Positions 43,818 through 57,926 of a stretch of DNA of 64,000 bases are shown here, piece after piece (within the stretch, counting starts at the first letter, position 1; each line of letters opens with the position of its first letter). The translations under genes and the position numbers were made by a program. The stretch comes from Xanthomonas citri pv. mangiferaeindicae. GTDB lineage: Bacteria > Pseudomonadota > Gammaproteobacteria > Xanthomonadales > Xanthomonadaceae. Location of the stretch: contig CP016836.1 of NCBI GenBank assembly GCA_002240395.1, positions 3,224,001 through 3,288,000 of the forward strand, written 5' to 3'. The notes beneath the pieces are model-generated. The model was not told the DNA's origin, did not search any database, and was given only the letters and a program-made list of their open reading frames with translations.

Positions 43818-44945
43818 GTGACAGATTCCGCAATTCTCGTCCTTGAAGACGGCACCGTGTTCGAGGGCGTTTCCGTGGGCGCTCCTGGCTTGTCGGTCGG
43901 TGAAACGGTGTTCAACACCGCGATGACCGGCTACCAGGAAGTGCTCACCGATCCGTCGTATGCGCGCCAGCTGGTGACGCTGACCTATCCGCATATCGGC
44001 AACACCGGTTGTACCGACCAGGATGACGAGGCTGGACGGGTATGGGCCTCGGGGCTGATCGTGCGCGATGTGCCGCGCCGTCCGAGCAGTTGGCGCAGCC
44101 AGATCGCACTCCCCGAATGGCTGCGTGCGCGCGGGATCGTCGCGATCGCCGGCATCGACACCCGCAAGCTGACGCGCCTGCTGCGCGACCGTGGCGCGAT
44201 GAACGGTGCGCTGATGGCCGGCGAGGTGAATGTGGACCAGGCGCTCGAGGCCGCGCGCAAGTTCCCGGGCCTGAAGGGCATGGATCTGGCGAAGGTGGTC
44301 AGCACGACCGAGCGCTACAGCTGGTCGGACGGCCAGCTGGATCTGGACGCGAACGCCTTTGTGTCGGCGCCGGCCAAGTTCAAGGTCGTGGCCTATGACT
44401 ACGGCGTCAAGCACAACATCCTGCGCATGCTCGCCGAGCGCGGCTGCGAGCTGACCGTGGTGCCGGCGCAGACGCCGGCCAGTGACGTGCTCGCGCTGAA
44501 GCCCGACGGTGTATTCCTGTCCAATGGCCCCGGCGACCCGGCGCCGTGCGATTACGCGATCGAGGCGATCCGCACCTTCATCGAGAACAAGGTCCCGACC
44601 TTCGGCATCTGCCTGGGCCACCAGCTGCTGGCGCTGGCGGCCGGCGCGCAGACGATGAAGATGCCGCACGGCCACCATGGCGCGAACCATCCGGTGCAGG
44701 CCGTCGACGGCGGCCGGGTGATGATCACCTCGCAAAACCATGGCTTCGCGGTCGACGAATCGACGTTGCCGGCCAATGTCCGCGTGACCCATCGCTCGCT
44801 GTTCGACGGCACCAACCAGGGCATCGCGCTGACCGATGCGCCGGCCTTCTCGTTCCAGGGCCATCCCGAGGCGTCGCCGGGGCCGCACGATGTGGCGCCG
44901 CTGTTCGACCAGTTCGTGGCGCTGATGGCGACCGACCGGGCATGA
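43818..44945 (+). CDS. carA: carbamoyl-phosphate synthase small chain
   Basis: Glutaminase subunit of 375 residues, feeding ammonia to CarB for arginine and pyrimidine synthesis. Starts at GTG 43818 (MTDSAILVLEDGTVFEGVSV). The N-terminal domain has NTAMTGYQEVLTDPSYARQL; the class I amidotransferase has catalytic Cys in TFGICLGHQLLALAAGA and His/Glu in FSFQGHPEASPGPHD. The stop overlaps the next gene start by 4 bp (ATGA). carB lies 735 bp downstream after one inserted gene. Confidence 0.97.
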   Translation: MTDSAILVLEDGTVFEGVSVGAPGLSVGETVFNTAMTGYQEVLTDPSYARQLVTLTYPHIGNTGCTDQDDEAGRVWASGLIVRDVPRRPSSWRSQIALPEWLRARGIVAIAGIDTRKLTRLLRDRGAMNGALMAGEVNVDQALEAARKFPGLKGMDLAKVVSTTERYSWSDGQLDLDANAFVSAPAKFKVVAYDYGVKHNILRMLAERGCELTVVPAQTPASDVLALKPDGVFLSNGPGDPAPCDYAIEAIRTFIENKVPTFGICLGHQLLALAAGAQTMKMPHGHHGANHPVQAVDGGRVMITSQNHGFAVDESTLPANVRVTHRSLFDGTNQGIALTDAPAFSFQGHPEASPGPHDVAPLFDQFVALMATDRA

Positions 44946-45499
44946 CCGCCGCACGCCTGCTCTTGCTCGCCGCCCTGTGCGCCGCCATGCCTGTGGCGGC
45001 CGCGCCCGCGTCCGAAGCCAGCGTTGCGGCGCTGCTTCAACGTCTGGGCATCGAGCGCTTCGGTGAGGAGATCGCCCGGGACATCGTGCAGGCCGTGCCG
45101 CCGTTCGTGGAGATGGAGGCGAGCGAACGCGACTGCGCGCAGGGCCCGATGCGGACACTGGTGGTCGGCCATATGCGGCAGATCTTCACCGAGGCGCTGG
45201 GCGAGCAGGGCGCTGAGCATCTGGCGAAGTGGAACGCGTTCATCGAGACACCGGCCGGGGCGGTCGCCGCCGACATGGTGCTCGCCAACATGCGGACCGG
45301 CAGAGTGCAGCCACCGCCCGATACCCTCTCGCCCGAGCAACTGGCGCAGATCGAGGCCTTCACCCAGGGCAAGGCTTTCTGGGCGCTCGTGAGCGGATTC
45401 GATCAGGTTCACAGCTTTGCGCCCCAGCGTGTGAAGGCGGCAAGCGACGAGATGGCGCGCACCTGCGGCATCCAGGTTCCGGTCGAGGCGCTGTCGTGA
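44942..45499 (+). CDS. DUF2059-family exported protein between carA and carB
   Basis: 185-residue protein with a signal peptide (RLLLLAALCAAMPVAAAPAS, cut near residue 21). The mature part is alpha-helical and matches DUF2059-like periplasmic proteins (VEMEASERDC, VADMVLANMRTGR, QIEAFTQGKAFWALVSGFDQ). Its start overlaps the carA stop (ATGA) so it is translationally coupled to the pyrimidine/arginine operon, yet is exported. Function is unknown. No catalytic motif was found. It is 180 bp before carB. Confidence 0.8.
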   Translation: MTAARLLLLAALCAAMPVAAAPASEASVAALLQRLGIERFGEEIARDIVQAVPPFVEMEASERDCAQGPMRTLVVGHMRQIFTEALGEQGAEHLAKWNAFIETPAGAVAADMVLANMRTGRVQPPPDTLSPEQLAQIEAFTQGKAFWALVSGFDQVHSFAPQRVKAASDEMARTCGIQVPVEALS

Positions 45500-45679
45500 T
45501 CGCGTCCTGGCCCCGATGGCCCGCGTCCAACGTTCGCCCGGGCGCATGGCGCACCACTTCACGCAGGCCGTTGCCCGGGCCCATCCCGCCATGCGCGCCG
45601 TCGTCCCCTTTCGAGCCCGCGTCCTGATCGACACTGGGCGATCGCTCCCCGATACGCGGTACCGACCTTAGAGAAAGCC

Positions 45680-48960
<3,281 letters not shown>

Positions 48961-48964
<4 letters not shown>

Positions 48965-49437
48965 GGGCACCCATGACCACGCGCGGCGCGCAGCGCCTGC
49001 GCGAGGAGCTCGAGGAACTGAAGTCGGTCAAGCGGCCGGCGGTCATCGATGCGATCGCCGAGGCGCGTGCGCACGGCGATCTGAAGGAGAACGCCGAGTA
49101 CCACGCAGCGCGTGAGCAGCAGAGCTTCATCGAGGGCCGGATCAAGCAGCTCGAGAGCGAGCTGTCGCATGCCGATGTCATCGATGTCGCCAAGCTCAAT
49201 GCCGGCGACAAGGTGGTATTCGGCGCGACAGTGGTGATCGCCGATGCGCAGACCGACGAAGAGAAGCGCTACCAGATCGTCGGCGACCTGGAGGCCGACA
49301 TCAAGCAGGGTCTGATTGCGATCTCCTCGCCGGTGGCGCGTGCGCTGATCGGCAAGCATGAGGGCGACAGCATCAGCATCGATGCGCCGGGCGGCACCCG
49401 CGACTACGACATCGTCAGCGTCGAGTATCTCGGCTGA
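48961..49437 (+). CDS. greA: transcription elongation factor GreA
   Basis: 158-residue factor that helps RNA polymerase cleave backtracked RNA. The N-terminal coiled coil starts TTRGAQRLREELEELKSVKR and carries acidic tip residues near DLKENAEYHAAREQQSF; the C-terminal FKBP-like domain has VVFGATVVIADAQTDEEKRY and ISSPVARALIGKHEGDSISI. The ATG overlaps the carB stop (ATGA), so the carB-greA pair is coupled. Confidence 0.96.
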
Positions 49438-49441
49438 GCCG

Positions 49442-50329
49442 ATGACCTCGGCGACGTTCCTGCTGCCCGCCGCCGCGCGTTTCGGCGCGCAGCGCTGGCA
49501 GCCGGACATCGTGCGGGCACTGGGCCGTGCCGATCGCACGATGGCCGCGCCTGGGCGTCGACCCCAGCTTGCGCGGCACGTCGTGACGCCCGAAGGCGGC
49601 TGGCCGCTGGCGGCGTTGTCGCGCCAGGTCGATGTTGGCGATGCCGATGCACCGGACAGTGCCTGGCTGCGCGCCGACCCGGCGTGGCTGCGGCCGGACA
49701 TCAATGGCGTGCGTCTGATGGGCCACGGCGAGACGCTGGGCCTGGCGCAGGCCGATGTCGACGCGCTGCTGCCGGTCTTGCAGCCGGTGTTCGCCGAGGC
49801 CGGCTTCGCGCTCGACGCGCCGTCGCCATCGCGCTGGTATCTGCGGCTGCCGCGGGAGACTCCGCTGCCGGCGTTCGTCGACCCGTCCGATGCGCTCGGC
49901 ACCGATCTGGCCGATCACGATGATGGCGGCGCCGAGGCCCGGCGCTGGCGGGCGCTGGCGAACGAGGCGCAGATCCTCCTGCACACGCATCCCTGGAACA
50001 CCGCGAGGACGGCGGCCGGACAGCCACCGGTCAATGCGCTATGGTTCTGGGGCGGCGGGGCGCTGCCCGCGGACTCCGGGGTGGCCCGCGGCGCACAGGC
50101 GCGCGTGCTCACCGACGATGCGACGCTGCGCGCGCTCGCGGCGATCGCGACCGAAGTTGAATCGCTGCCGTCGGGCTGGCCCGCGCTGCGCGACGCGCTG
50201 CTGATCGACCTGGGGGGCTGCGCGACCTGCGCCAACTGCAGGCCGACTGGCTGCGGCCCGCCCTCGCAGCGCTGGCCGATGGCCGGCTCGACACCCTGGT
50301 TCTCGACGACGAGGATGGCCGGGTGCTGA
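49442..50329 (+). CDS. rpfE: RpfE homologue, C-terminus frameshifted
   Basis: The conserved part of RpfE, a protein of the Xanthomonas rpf cluster with unknown biochemical role (database entries sometimes label it phosphoglycerate mutase). Family features: LRADPAWLRPDINGVRLMGH, AEAGFALDAPSPSRWYLRLP and VNALWFWGGGALP. As written, the frame ends at 50329, but the family C-terminus continues in the other frame to 50400 (DLRQLQADWLRPALAAL; LRIWRRALVPATAARP), which overlaps recJ by 4 bp. A G-run (50212-50217) marks the break. Probably one base was lost, by error or mutation; the protein would otherwise be about 319 residues. Confidence 0.85.
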   Translation: MTSATFLLPAAARFGAQRWQPDIVRALGRADRTMAAPGRRPQLARHVVTPEGGWPLAALSRQVDVGDADAPDSAWLRADPAWLRPDINGVRLMGHGETLGLAQADVDALLPVLQPVFAEAGFALDAPSPSRWYLRLPRETPLPAFVDPSDALGTDLADHDDGGAEARRWRALANEAQILLHTHPWNTARTAAGQPPVNALWFWGGGALPADSGVARGAQARVLTDDATLRALAAIATEVESLPSGWPALRDALLIDLGGCATCANCRPTGCGPPSQRWPMAGSTPWFSTTRMAGC

Positions 50330-50396
50330 CCTTGCGCCGTTGGCACCGCCTGCGCATCTGGCGCCGGGCTCTTGTGCCGGCGACGGCGGCGCGGCC

Positions 50397-52124
50397 ATGA
50401 CGCGTCCGTCGCCGACGATCCGACGTCGCGACAGCGCGCCCGGCGGCGATTGGCCGGCGACGGTGCCGGCGCTGCTGCGGCGCATCTATGCGGCGCGCGG
50501 TGCGCACGACCTGCAGGCCGCCCAGCCACGCCTGGCCGGGCTGCTGCCGCCCGACGGGTTGTCGAACATTGATGCGGCGGCCACCCTGCTCGCCGATGCC
50601 ATCGCCCAGCGCAGGCGGATCCTGGTCGTCGGCGACTTCGATTGCGACGGCGCGACGGCCTGTGCGGTCGCGGTACGGGGGCTGCGCATGCTGGGTGCGC
50701 GGGATATCGTGCATGCCGTGCCCAATCGCATCGTCCACGGCTACGGGCTGTCGCCCGGCCTGGTCGATGCGCTGGCGCCACTGGCGCCCGCGCTGCTGGT
50801 GACCGTCGACCACGGCATCGCCTGCCACGCCGGCGTCGCCGCGGCGAAAGCGCGGGGCTGGCAGGTGCTGGTGACCGACCACCATCTGCCAGGCGAGGCG
50901 CTACCGCCGGCCGATGCGATCGTCAATCCGAACCTGCCCGGCGACCGCTTCCAGAGCAAGGCGCTGGCCGGCGTCGGGGTGATCTTCTACGTGCTGCTGG
51001 CGCTGCGCCGGCGGCTGCGCGAGACCGGCGCCTTCGCAGGTCCAGCGCCGGACCTGTCGACGCTGCTCGATCTGGTCGCGGTCGGCACCGTCGCCGATCT
51101 CGTGCCGCTGGACGTCAACAACCGGGCGCTGGTCGCGGCCGGGTTGCGCCGGCTGCGCAGCGGGCAAGGCTGCGCCGGTCTGCAGGCCTTGATCGACGTG
51201 TCGGGGCGACAGGCGGCGCGCTTGACCACCGGCGACATCGGCTTTGGCATCGCGCCGCGCATCAACGCCGCCGGGCGCCTGGAGGACATGGCGATCGGGA
51301 TCGAATGCCTGCTCACCGACGACGCGACCCAGGCGCAGACGCTCGCGGCGACGCTGCACGCGATCAACGCCGAGCGCCGCGCAGTGCAGCAGTCGATGCT
51401 CGATGACGCCGAGGCCGCGGTCGCCGGCCGACCGCCGGTCGATCCCGCGGCCATCGGGGTCTGCCTGCACGATCCGCAATGGCATCCGGGGGTCGTCGGT
51501 CTTGTGGCTTCGAAGATGAAGGATGCGCTGCATCGGCCGGTGATCGCCTTCGCACCGGCCGAGCCCGGCGGCGACCAGCTGCGCGGCTCGGCGCGCTCGA
51601 TTCCGGGCCTGCATATCCGCGACGTGCTGGCCGCGGTCGACGTGGCGCATCCTGGCCTGATCGAGCGCTTCGGCGGCCATGCGATGGCGGCCGGCCTGAG
51701 CCTGCGGCGCGAGGCCTTGCCGGCGTTCGAGCGCGCCTTCGGGCAGGCGGTCGCGACCCTGCTCGATCCGGCGCTGCTGCGGGCGGAGATCGTTACCGAT
51801 GGTCCGCTCGGGCCCGGCGAATTCGACATCGTGCACGCCGCGCACCTGCGCGACGCCGGCCCCTGGGGGCAGGGCTTCCCCGAGCCATTGTTCGACGGCG
51901 AGTTCACGATCGTCGACTGGCGGGTGGTCGGCGGGCGGCACCTCAAGCTCAGCCTGCGGCTCGACGGCCGTCCGGCGACCGTCGATGCGATCCATTTCGG
52001 CGCCTGGCGCGAGGTCGCGCCGGCCCCTCGCGAGCGTATCGTCTACCGGCTCGCGCCCGACGACTACCGCGGCGGCGATGCAGTGCAGTTGCTGGTCGAG
52101 CACCGGGAGCCGATGGCGGGCTGA
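50397..52124 (+). CDS. recJ: single-strand DNA exonuclease RecJ
   Basis: 575-residue 5'-to-3' single-strand exonuclease of the RecF repair pathway and mismatch repair. DHH motifs are intact: ILVVGDFDCDGATACAVAVR (metal site), VTVDHGIACHAG, and DHHLPGEALPPADAIVNPN. The DHHA1 part has ARSIPGLHIRDVLAAV and RFGGHAMAAGL, and an OB-fold (LKLSLRLDGRPATV) follows. It starts 4 bp inside the rpfE C-terminal frame (ATGA). Length is typical. Confidence 0.96.
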   Translation: MTRPSPTIRRRDSAPGGDWPATVPALLRRIYAARGAHDLQAAQPRLAGLLPPDGLSNIDAAATLLADAIAQRRRILVVGDFDCDGATACAVAVRGLRMLGARDIVHAVPNRIVHGYGLSPGLVDALAPLAPALLVTVDHGIACHAGVAAAKARGWQVLVTDHHLPGEALPPADAIVNPNLPGDRFQSKALAGVGVIFYVLLALRRRLRETGAFAGPAPDLSTLLDLVAVGTVADLVPLDVNNRALVAAGLRRLRSGQGCAGLQALIDVSGRQAARLTTGDIGFGIAPRINAAGRLEDMAIGIECLLTDDATQAQTLAATLHAINAERRAVQQSMLDDAEAAVAGRPPVDPAAIGVCLHDPQWHPGVVGLVASKMKDALHRPVIAFAPAEPGGDQLRGSARSIPGLHIRDVLAAVDVAHPGLIERFGGHAMAAGLSLRREALPAFERAFGQAVATLLDPALLRAEIVTDGPLGPGEFDIVHAAHLRDAGPWGQGFPEPLFDGEFTIVDWRVVGGRHLKLSLRLDGRPATVDAIHFGAWREVAPAPRERIVYRLAPDDYRGGDAVQLLVEHREPMAG

Positions 52125-52187
52125 GGGACGGCGTCGGCGGCGGGCGTGACTTGCGGGCGTCCGAGCCGAGCTGTCGCCTCACCCCCA

Positions 52188-52243
52188 AAAACCGGGGTCA
52201 GAGTGCAACTTCGCGGGACGAATTGCACTCTGACCCCGGTTTT
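52188..52243. repeat. REP/RAYT-type inverted repeat, copy 2
   Basis: AAAACCGGGGTCAGAGTGCAA and TTGCACTCTGACCCCGGTTTT pair across a 14-nt loop. The core is the same as at 13528-13590. An extra partial copy, GACCCCGGTT, follows at 52244-52253. It lies in the gap between recJ and the PPC-type gene. Confidence 0.75.
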
Positions 52244-52433
52244 GACCCCGGTTCTGGTTTGGCGAGGGGCCGGATGGGCCCATCTTCGAAGCGGAGCGTC
52301 CATCGGCAGCCGGGGAAGTGGCCTCTTTCGCTCCGCGCGAGACCGTGATCCCTTTTTCCCTGAACGGGTGCGAGAATGCGCGCGCCGCGTCCGCGACTGC
52401 GCAGGGCGCCTCTACTGTCGAAGGGAGATTCGC

Positions 52434-53768
52434 TTGAAAACCGTCCATACGCTTTCGCTGGCGATCGCGCTCGCCATCGCGCCTGCTTTGGTGCAGGCCC
52501 AGGCCACCGATCCCGCACCGCTGTCGATCGGCGGCGAGGTGCGCGGCGAGATCACCAGCCGCTCCAGCCTCAACCACCAGGACGGCTCGCGCAGCCAGCT
52601 CTACCGCGTCGACCTGCGCGAAGGCGAGGTCGCGACCTTCAAGGTCACCGGCGCGCTGCGCGCGCGGCTGGCGGCCTTCCTGGACAACGAACTGATCGGT
52701 TCGTCGACCGATCGGGGCGAGGCGTCGTCGCTGACGATCCGGGCCCGGCGCGCGGGCCGCTACACGATTGCCGTCAGCGGCACCGACGCTTCGTCGTATG
52801 GCCCCTACACCTTGATCTCCTCGCGTGTGGACACCTACAACGGCCAGGCACTGCGCGTCGGTTCGACCATCGGCGACTGGACCGATGGCGAGCGGGAGCT
52901 GCCGTTGCAGATCGATCGCGATGGGATCTACACGATCGACATGATGTCCGATGACTTCGATTCGGTTCTGGCGCTGGATGGGCCGGGCGTTTCGGTCACC
53001 AACGACGACGGCGGCGAGGGCAGCAATGCGCGTCTGACGCTGCGCCTGGCGCCGGGCCGCTATCGCCTGACTGCCAAGCGCTACGGCAGCGAAGGCGCCA
53101 GTGGTGCCTACCGGATCAGTGTCACCGCGTCGAGCTTCGAGACCGGCGACCTGCGCGAAGGCGGTGAGCTTGCGATCGGGTCGACGGTCACCGGTCTGTA
53201 CGCTGGGCGCGCGCACACCTACCGCTTCACGCTGCCCGAGCGCCGGGTGGTCCGCCTGGATATGCGCAGCGACGAGATCGATCCGCTGATGCGACTGTCC
53301 GGCCAGGGCGTACAGAAGGAGGACGACGATGGCGGCGAACGCCTCAATTCGCGCATCGGCATGCTGCTCGAAGCCGGCACCTACACGCTCGAGGCCGACA
53401 GCGCGACGCCCGGTGCAGGCCCCTACACGCTGTCGCTGACTGCGACCGAAGTGCCTGAAGGCGCAGGCGGCGGTGCGCTGACGATCGGCCGCCCGGTCGA
53501 GACCGCGCTACTGCCCGGCATGACCGACCGCTGGTCGTTCGAGGTCCGCAGCGCAGGCGACTACGCGATCGAGATGCGCTCCAGCCAGATCGACAGCTAC
53601 CTGTCGCTGACCAAGGACGGCAACGAGGTGGCCAGCGACGACGACGGCGCCGGCGGGCTCGATGCCCGGATCGTCCAGCGGCTCCAGCCCGGTCGCTACG
53701 TGGTCGAGGCTTCCGCGCTCGATGGCGACGCCGGCGGCCCGTACCGCATCCTGCTCGAACGCCGTTGA
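52434..53768 (+). CDS. secreted PPC-domain repeat protein
   Basis: 444-residue exported protein. It starts at TTG 52434 with AAGGGAGA upstream, and has a signal peptide (MKTVHTLSLAIALAIAPALV then QAQA). It then contains about four PPC-type beta domains, each with a marker such as LAFL... or LSLTKDGNEVASDDDGAG (VTNDDGGEGSNARLTLRLAP; KEDDDGGERLNSRIGMLLEA) and a GxYxxxxxS/T ending (GRYTIAVSGTDASSYGPYTL). PPC domains often accompany secreted proteases; here no protease domain is present. It may be a cell-surface or binding protein. No operon link to prfB is clear. Confidence 0.8.
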   Translation: MKTVHTLSLAIALAIAPALVQAQATDPAPLSIGGEVRGEITSRSSLNHQDGSRSQLYRVDLREGEVATFKVTGALRARLAAFLDNELIGSSTDRGEASSLTIRARRAGRYTIAVSGTDASSYGPYTLISSRVDTYNGQALRVGSTIGDWTDGERELPLQIDRDGIYTIDMMSDDFDSVLALDGPGVSVTNDDGGEGSNARLTLRLAPGRYRLTAKRYGSEGASGAYRISVTASSFETGDLREGGELAIGSTVTGLYAGRAHTYRFTLPERRVVRLDMRSDEIDPLMRLSGQGVQKEDDDGGERLNSRIGMLLEAGTYTLEADSATPGAGPYTLSLTATEVPEGAGGGALTIGRPVETALLPGMTDRWSFEVRSAGDYAIEMRSSQIDSYLSLTKDGNEVASDDDGAGGLDARIVQRLQPGRYVVEASALDGDAGGPYRILLERR

Positions 53769-53824
53769 GGCGACCTCCCGGCCGGCGCCGTGCGCCGGCC
53801 GGGACTGCCGGGTGCGCGGCTTGC

Positions 53825-53830
53825 TAGAAT
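53825..53830 (+). promoter_or_regulatory. extended -10 promoter of prfB
   Basis: TGC-TAGAAT forms an extended -10 (TAGAAT at 53825-53830), 31 bp before the prfB ATG. No -35 is evident. Confidence 0.5.
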
Positions 53831-53861
53831 CACCGGCTCTTTACGCGAGTCCCACCGCACC

Positions 53862-54990
53862 ATGATCGAACTCAATCCTGTTCGCCAGCGCATCGCCGAC
53901 CTTCGCGGTCGGCTGGATGCGCTGAGGGGGTATCTTTGACTACGACGCTCGTCGCGAACGTCTAGAAGAAGTCGAGCGCGAGCTCGAAGACCCGAATATC
54001 TGGAACGATCCCGAGCGCGCGCAGGCGCTGGGTCGCGAGCGCGCCACGCTCGACAAGACCGTCAATGGCATCCGCACGCTGACCGAGGGCCTGGACGGTG
54101 CGGCCGAACTGCTGGAACTGGCCGAATCGGAGAATGACGAGGACACCGCGCAGGCGGTCGTCGCCGATGTCGAGGGCTACGCCAGCCAGGTCGACAAGCT
54201 GGAGTTCCAGCGCATGTTCTCCGGCGAGATGGACTCGGCCGCCGCCTTCGTCGATATCCAGGCCGGTGCCGGTGGCACCGAAGCCCAGGACTGGGCCGAA
54301 ATGCTGCTGCGCATGTATCTGCGCTGGGCCGAGAGCCGCGGCTGGAAGGCCGAGCTGATGGAGGTCTCGGGCGGTGAAGTGGCGGGCATCAAGTCGGCGA
54401 CCTTCCGTGTCGAGGGCGACTTCGCCTACGGCTGGCTCAAGACCGAGATCGGCGTGCACCGGCTGGTGCGCAAGTCGCCGTTCGATTCCGACAATCGCCG
54501 GCACACCTCGTTCACCTCGGTGTTCGTGTCCCCGGAGGTCGACGACAAGATCGACATCGAGATCAACCCGGCCGACCTGCGAACCGATGTCTACCGCTCG
54601 TCTGGTGCCGGCGGTCAGCACGTCAACAAGACCGAGTCGGCGGTGCGCATCACCCACGTGCCGACCAACACCGTCGTCGCCTGCCAGACCGAACGCAGCC
54701 AGCACGCCAACCGCGACCGCGCGATGAAGATGCTCGCCGCCAAGCTCTACGAACTGGAACTGCAGAAGCGCAATGCCGAAAAGGATGCGCTGGAAGCGAC
54801 CAAGTCCGACATCGGCTGGGGCAGCCAGATCCGCAACTACGTGCTCGACCAGAGCCGCATCAAGGATCTGCGCACCGGCGTGGAGCGTAGCGACACCCAG
54901 AAGGTGCTCGACGGCGATCTGGACGAGTTCGTCGAGGCCGCGCTCAAGTCCGGCCTGGAGGCCGGCGCCAAGCGCTTGGATGCCAACTGA
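53862..54990 (+). CDS. prfB: peptide chain release factor 2, with programmed +1 frameshift
   Basis: RF2 ends translation at UGA/UAA. ATG 53862 opens 25 codons ending at an in-frame TGA (53937-53939), preceded by the SD-like AGGGGG and TATCTTTGAC, the autoregulatory frameshift site known from E. coli. After a +1 shift the frame continues (GAC TAC GAC) to 54990, about 375 residues. The SPF-type motif KSPFDSDNRRHTSF, the GGQ motif in SSGAGGQHVNKTESAVRITH and the RF2 C-terminus (LDGDLDEFVEAALKSGLEAG) are present. Low RF2 favours the shift, restoring RF2 levels. Confidence 0.97.
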
Positions 54991-55216
54991 GTGCTGCGCT
55001 GCGGATCGGTGCGATGACCGCCGATCCGTCAGCACGCCGCACGGCCCTGCCGGGCGCATGCCCAGCGCAGGGACGGGGCGATGGCCGCGTCCGACCGGTC
55101 CATGCCCTTGGGGCCCGCGCCTGCGGGCATGATCGAACCCAGCCGCACGTCGTTCCATTCTGATCCGTTTTCTCCGCGTCGATCCGCGGCTAACACCTGA
55201 TCTTTCCGAGACCCTC

Positions 55217-56737
<1,521 letters not shown>

Positions 56738-56872
56738 GACCGGCGTCGACCCGGCGGCCGCCGGCGCTTGGATGCATTGCTGAATAGGATTCCCCTGTGG
56801 CTGGCGGGTCGCGCTAAGATCGACCAAGCGCGATGCCACCGGTATTTCGCGCATCGTCAGAAGGGGCCTGCG

Positions 56873-57925
56873 TTGAACATCGTGATCGTCGACGACCAGA
56901 CGTCCGCGCGAACCATGTTGCGGCATATCCTCGAGGACATCAGCCCGGAGCTCGATGTCTTCGACTTCGAGGATCCGGAGCAGGCGCTGGGCTGGTGCGA
57001 CAGCCACCGCGCCGACCTGTTGCTGCTCGACTACCGGATGCCGGGCATGGACGGGCTGGAGTTCGCCCGCCGCTTCCGCAAGCTGCCGCCGCATCGGGAT
57101 GTGCCGGTCGTGCTGGTCACCGTGGTCGGCGATGAGCCGATCCGCCAGGCCGCGCTCGATGCCGGCGTCATCGATTTCCTGGTCAAGCCGGTGCGCCCGC
57201 GCGAGCTGCGCGCCCGCTGCCGCAATCTGCTGCAGTTACGTCAGCAGGCCGAATCGGTCAAGCAGCGGGCACTGTCGCTCGAGCAGCGGCTGCTGCGCAG
57301 CATGCACGAGGTCGAGGAGCGCGAGCGCGAGACGCTGACCCGGCTGGCCCGCGCGATCGCCTATCGCGATGCCAGCACCAGCGCCAACCTGGAGCGCGTG
57401 GCTGCGGTCGCCGGCATGGTCGCCGAGGCGATGGGGCTGTTCGAGGACGAGGTGCGGATGATCGAACTGGCCGCGCCGCTGCACGACATCGGCAAGATCG
57501 CGATGCCCGATGCGATCTTGATGAAGCCCGGACCGTTGGACGAGGCCGAACTGGAAGTGATGCGGCAACATCCGCGGATCGGTTACGAACTGTTGAGCGA
57601 CAGCCACAACCGGTTCGTCCAGCTCAGCGCCACCATCGCTTTGCGCCATCAAGAACGCTTCGATGGCAGCGGCTACCCCGATGGGCTGTCGGGCGAGCAG
57701 ATCCCGCTCGAGGCGCGCATCGTCGCGGTGGCCGACGTGTTCGATGCACTGGTCTCGCGTCGCCCCTACAAACGCGCCTGGTCGATGGACGAGGCACTCG
57801 AGTACATCGGGCACAACAGTGGACGCGCGTTCGATCCGCGCTGCGTGGAGGCGCTGCTGTCGAACCGGGCGCGGCTGGAGGAGATCTGCGCACGCCTGGA
57901 CCGGACCGCGACCCGGCTGCAATGA
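56873..57925 (+). CDS. rpfG: RpfG, DSF-response regulator with HD-GYP cyclic-di-GMP phosphodiesterase
   Basis: 350-residue output protein of the DSF system. A receiver domain (residues 1-120, NIVIVDDQTSARTMLRHILE; phospho-Asp in LLLLDYRMPGMDG; Lys in VIDFLVKPVRP) precedes the HD-GYP domain. The latter has HDIGKIAMPDAILMKPGPLD (His204-Asp205), a His in MRQHPRIGYELL, GSGYP (267-269) and ADVFDALVS. The usual HHE metal motif reads RHQERFDGSGYP: His259-Gln260. TTG 56873 is the start, with AAGGGG 7 bp upstream. rpfC follows after 1 bp. Confidence 0.95.
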   Translation: MNIVIVDDQTSARTMLRHILEDISPELDVFDFEDPEQALGWCDSHRADLLLLDYRMPGMDGLEFARRFRKLPPHRDVPVVLVTVVGDEPIRQAALDAGVIDFLVKPVRPRELRARCRNLLQLRQQAESVKQRALSLEQRLLRSMHEVEERERETLTRLARAIAYRDASTSANLERVAAVAGMVAEAMGLFEDEVRMIELAAPLHDIGKIAMPDAILMKPGPLDEAELEVMRQHPRIGYELLSDSHNRFVQLSATIALRHQERFDGSGYPDGLSGEQIPLEARIVAVADVFDALVSRRPYKRAWSMDEALEYIGHNSGRAFDPRCVEALLSNRARLEEICARLDRTATRLQ

Positions 57926-57926
57926 C

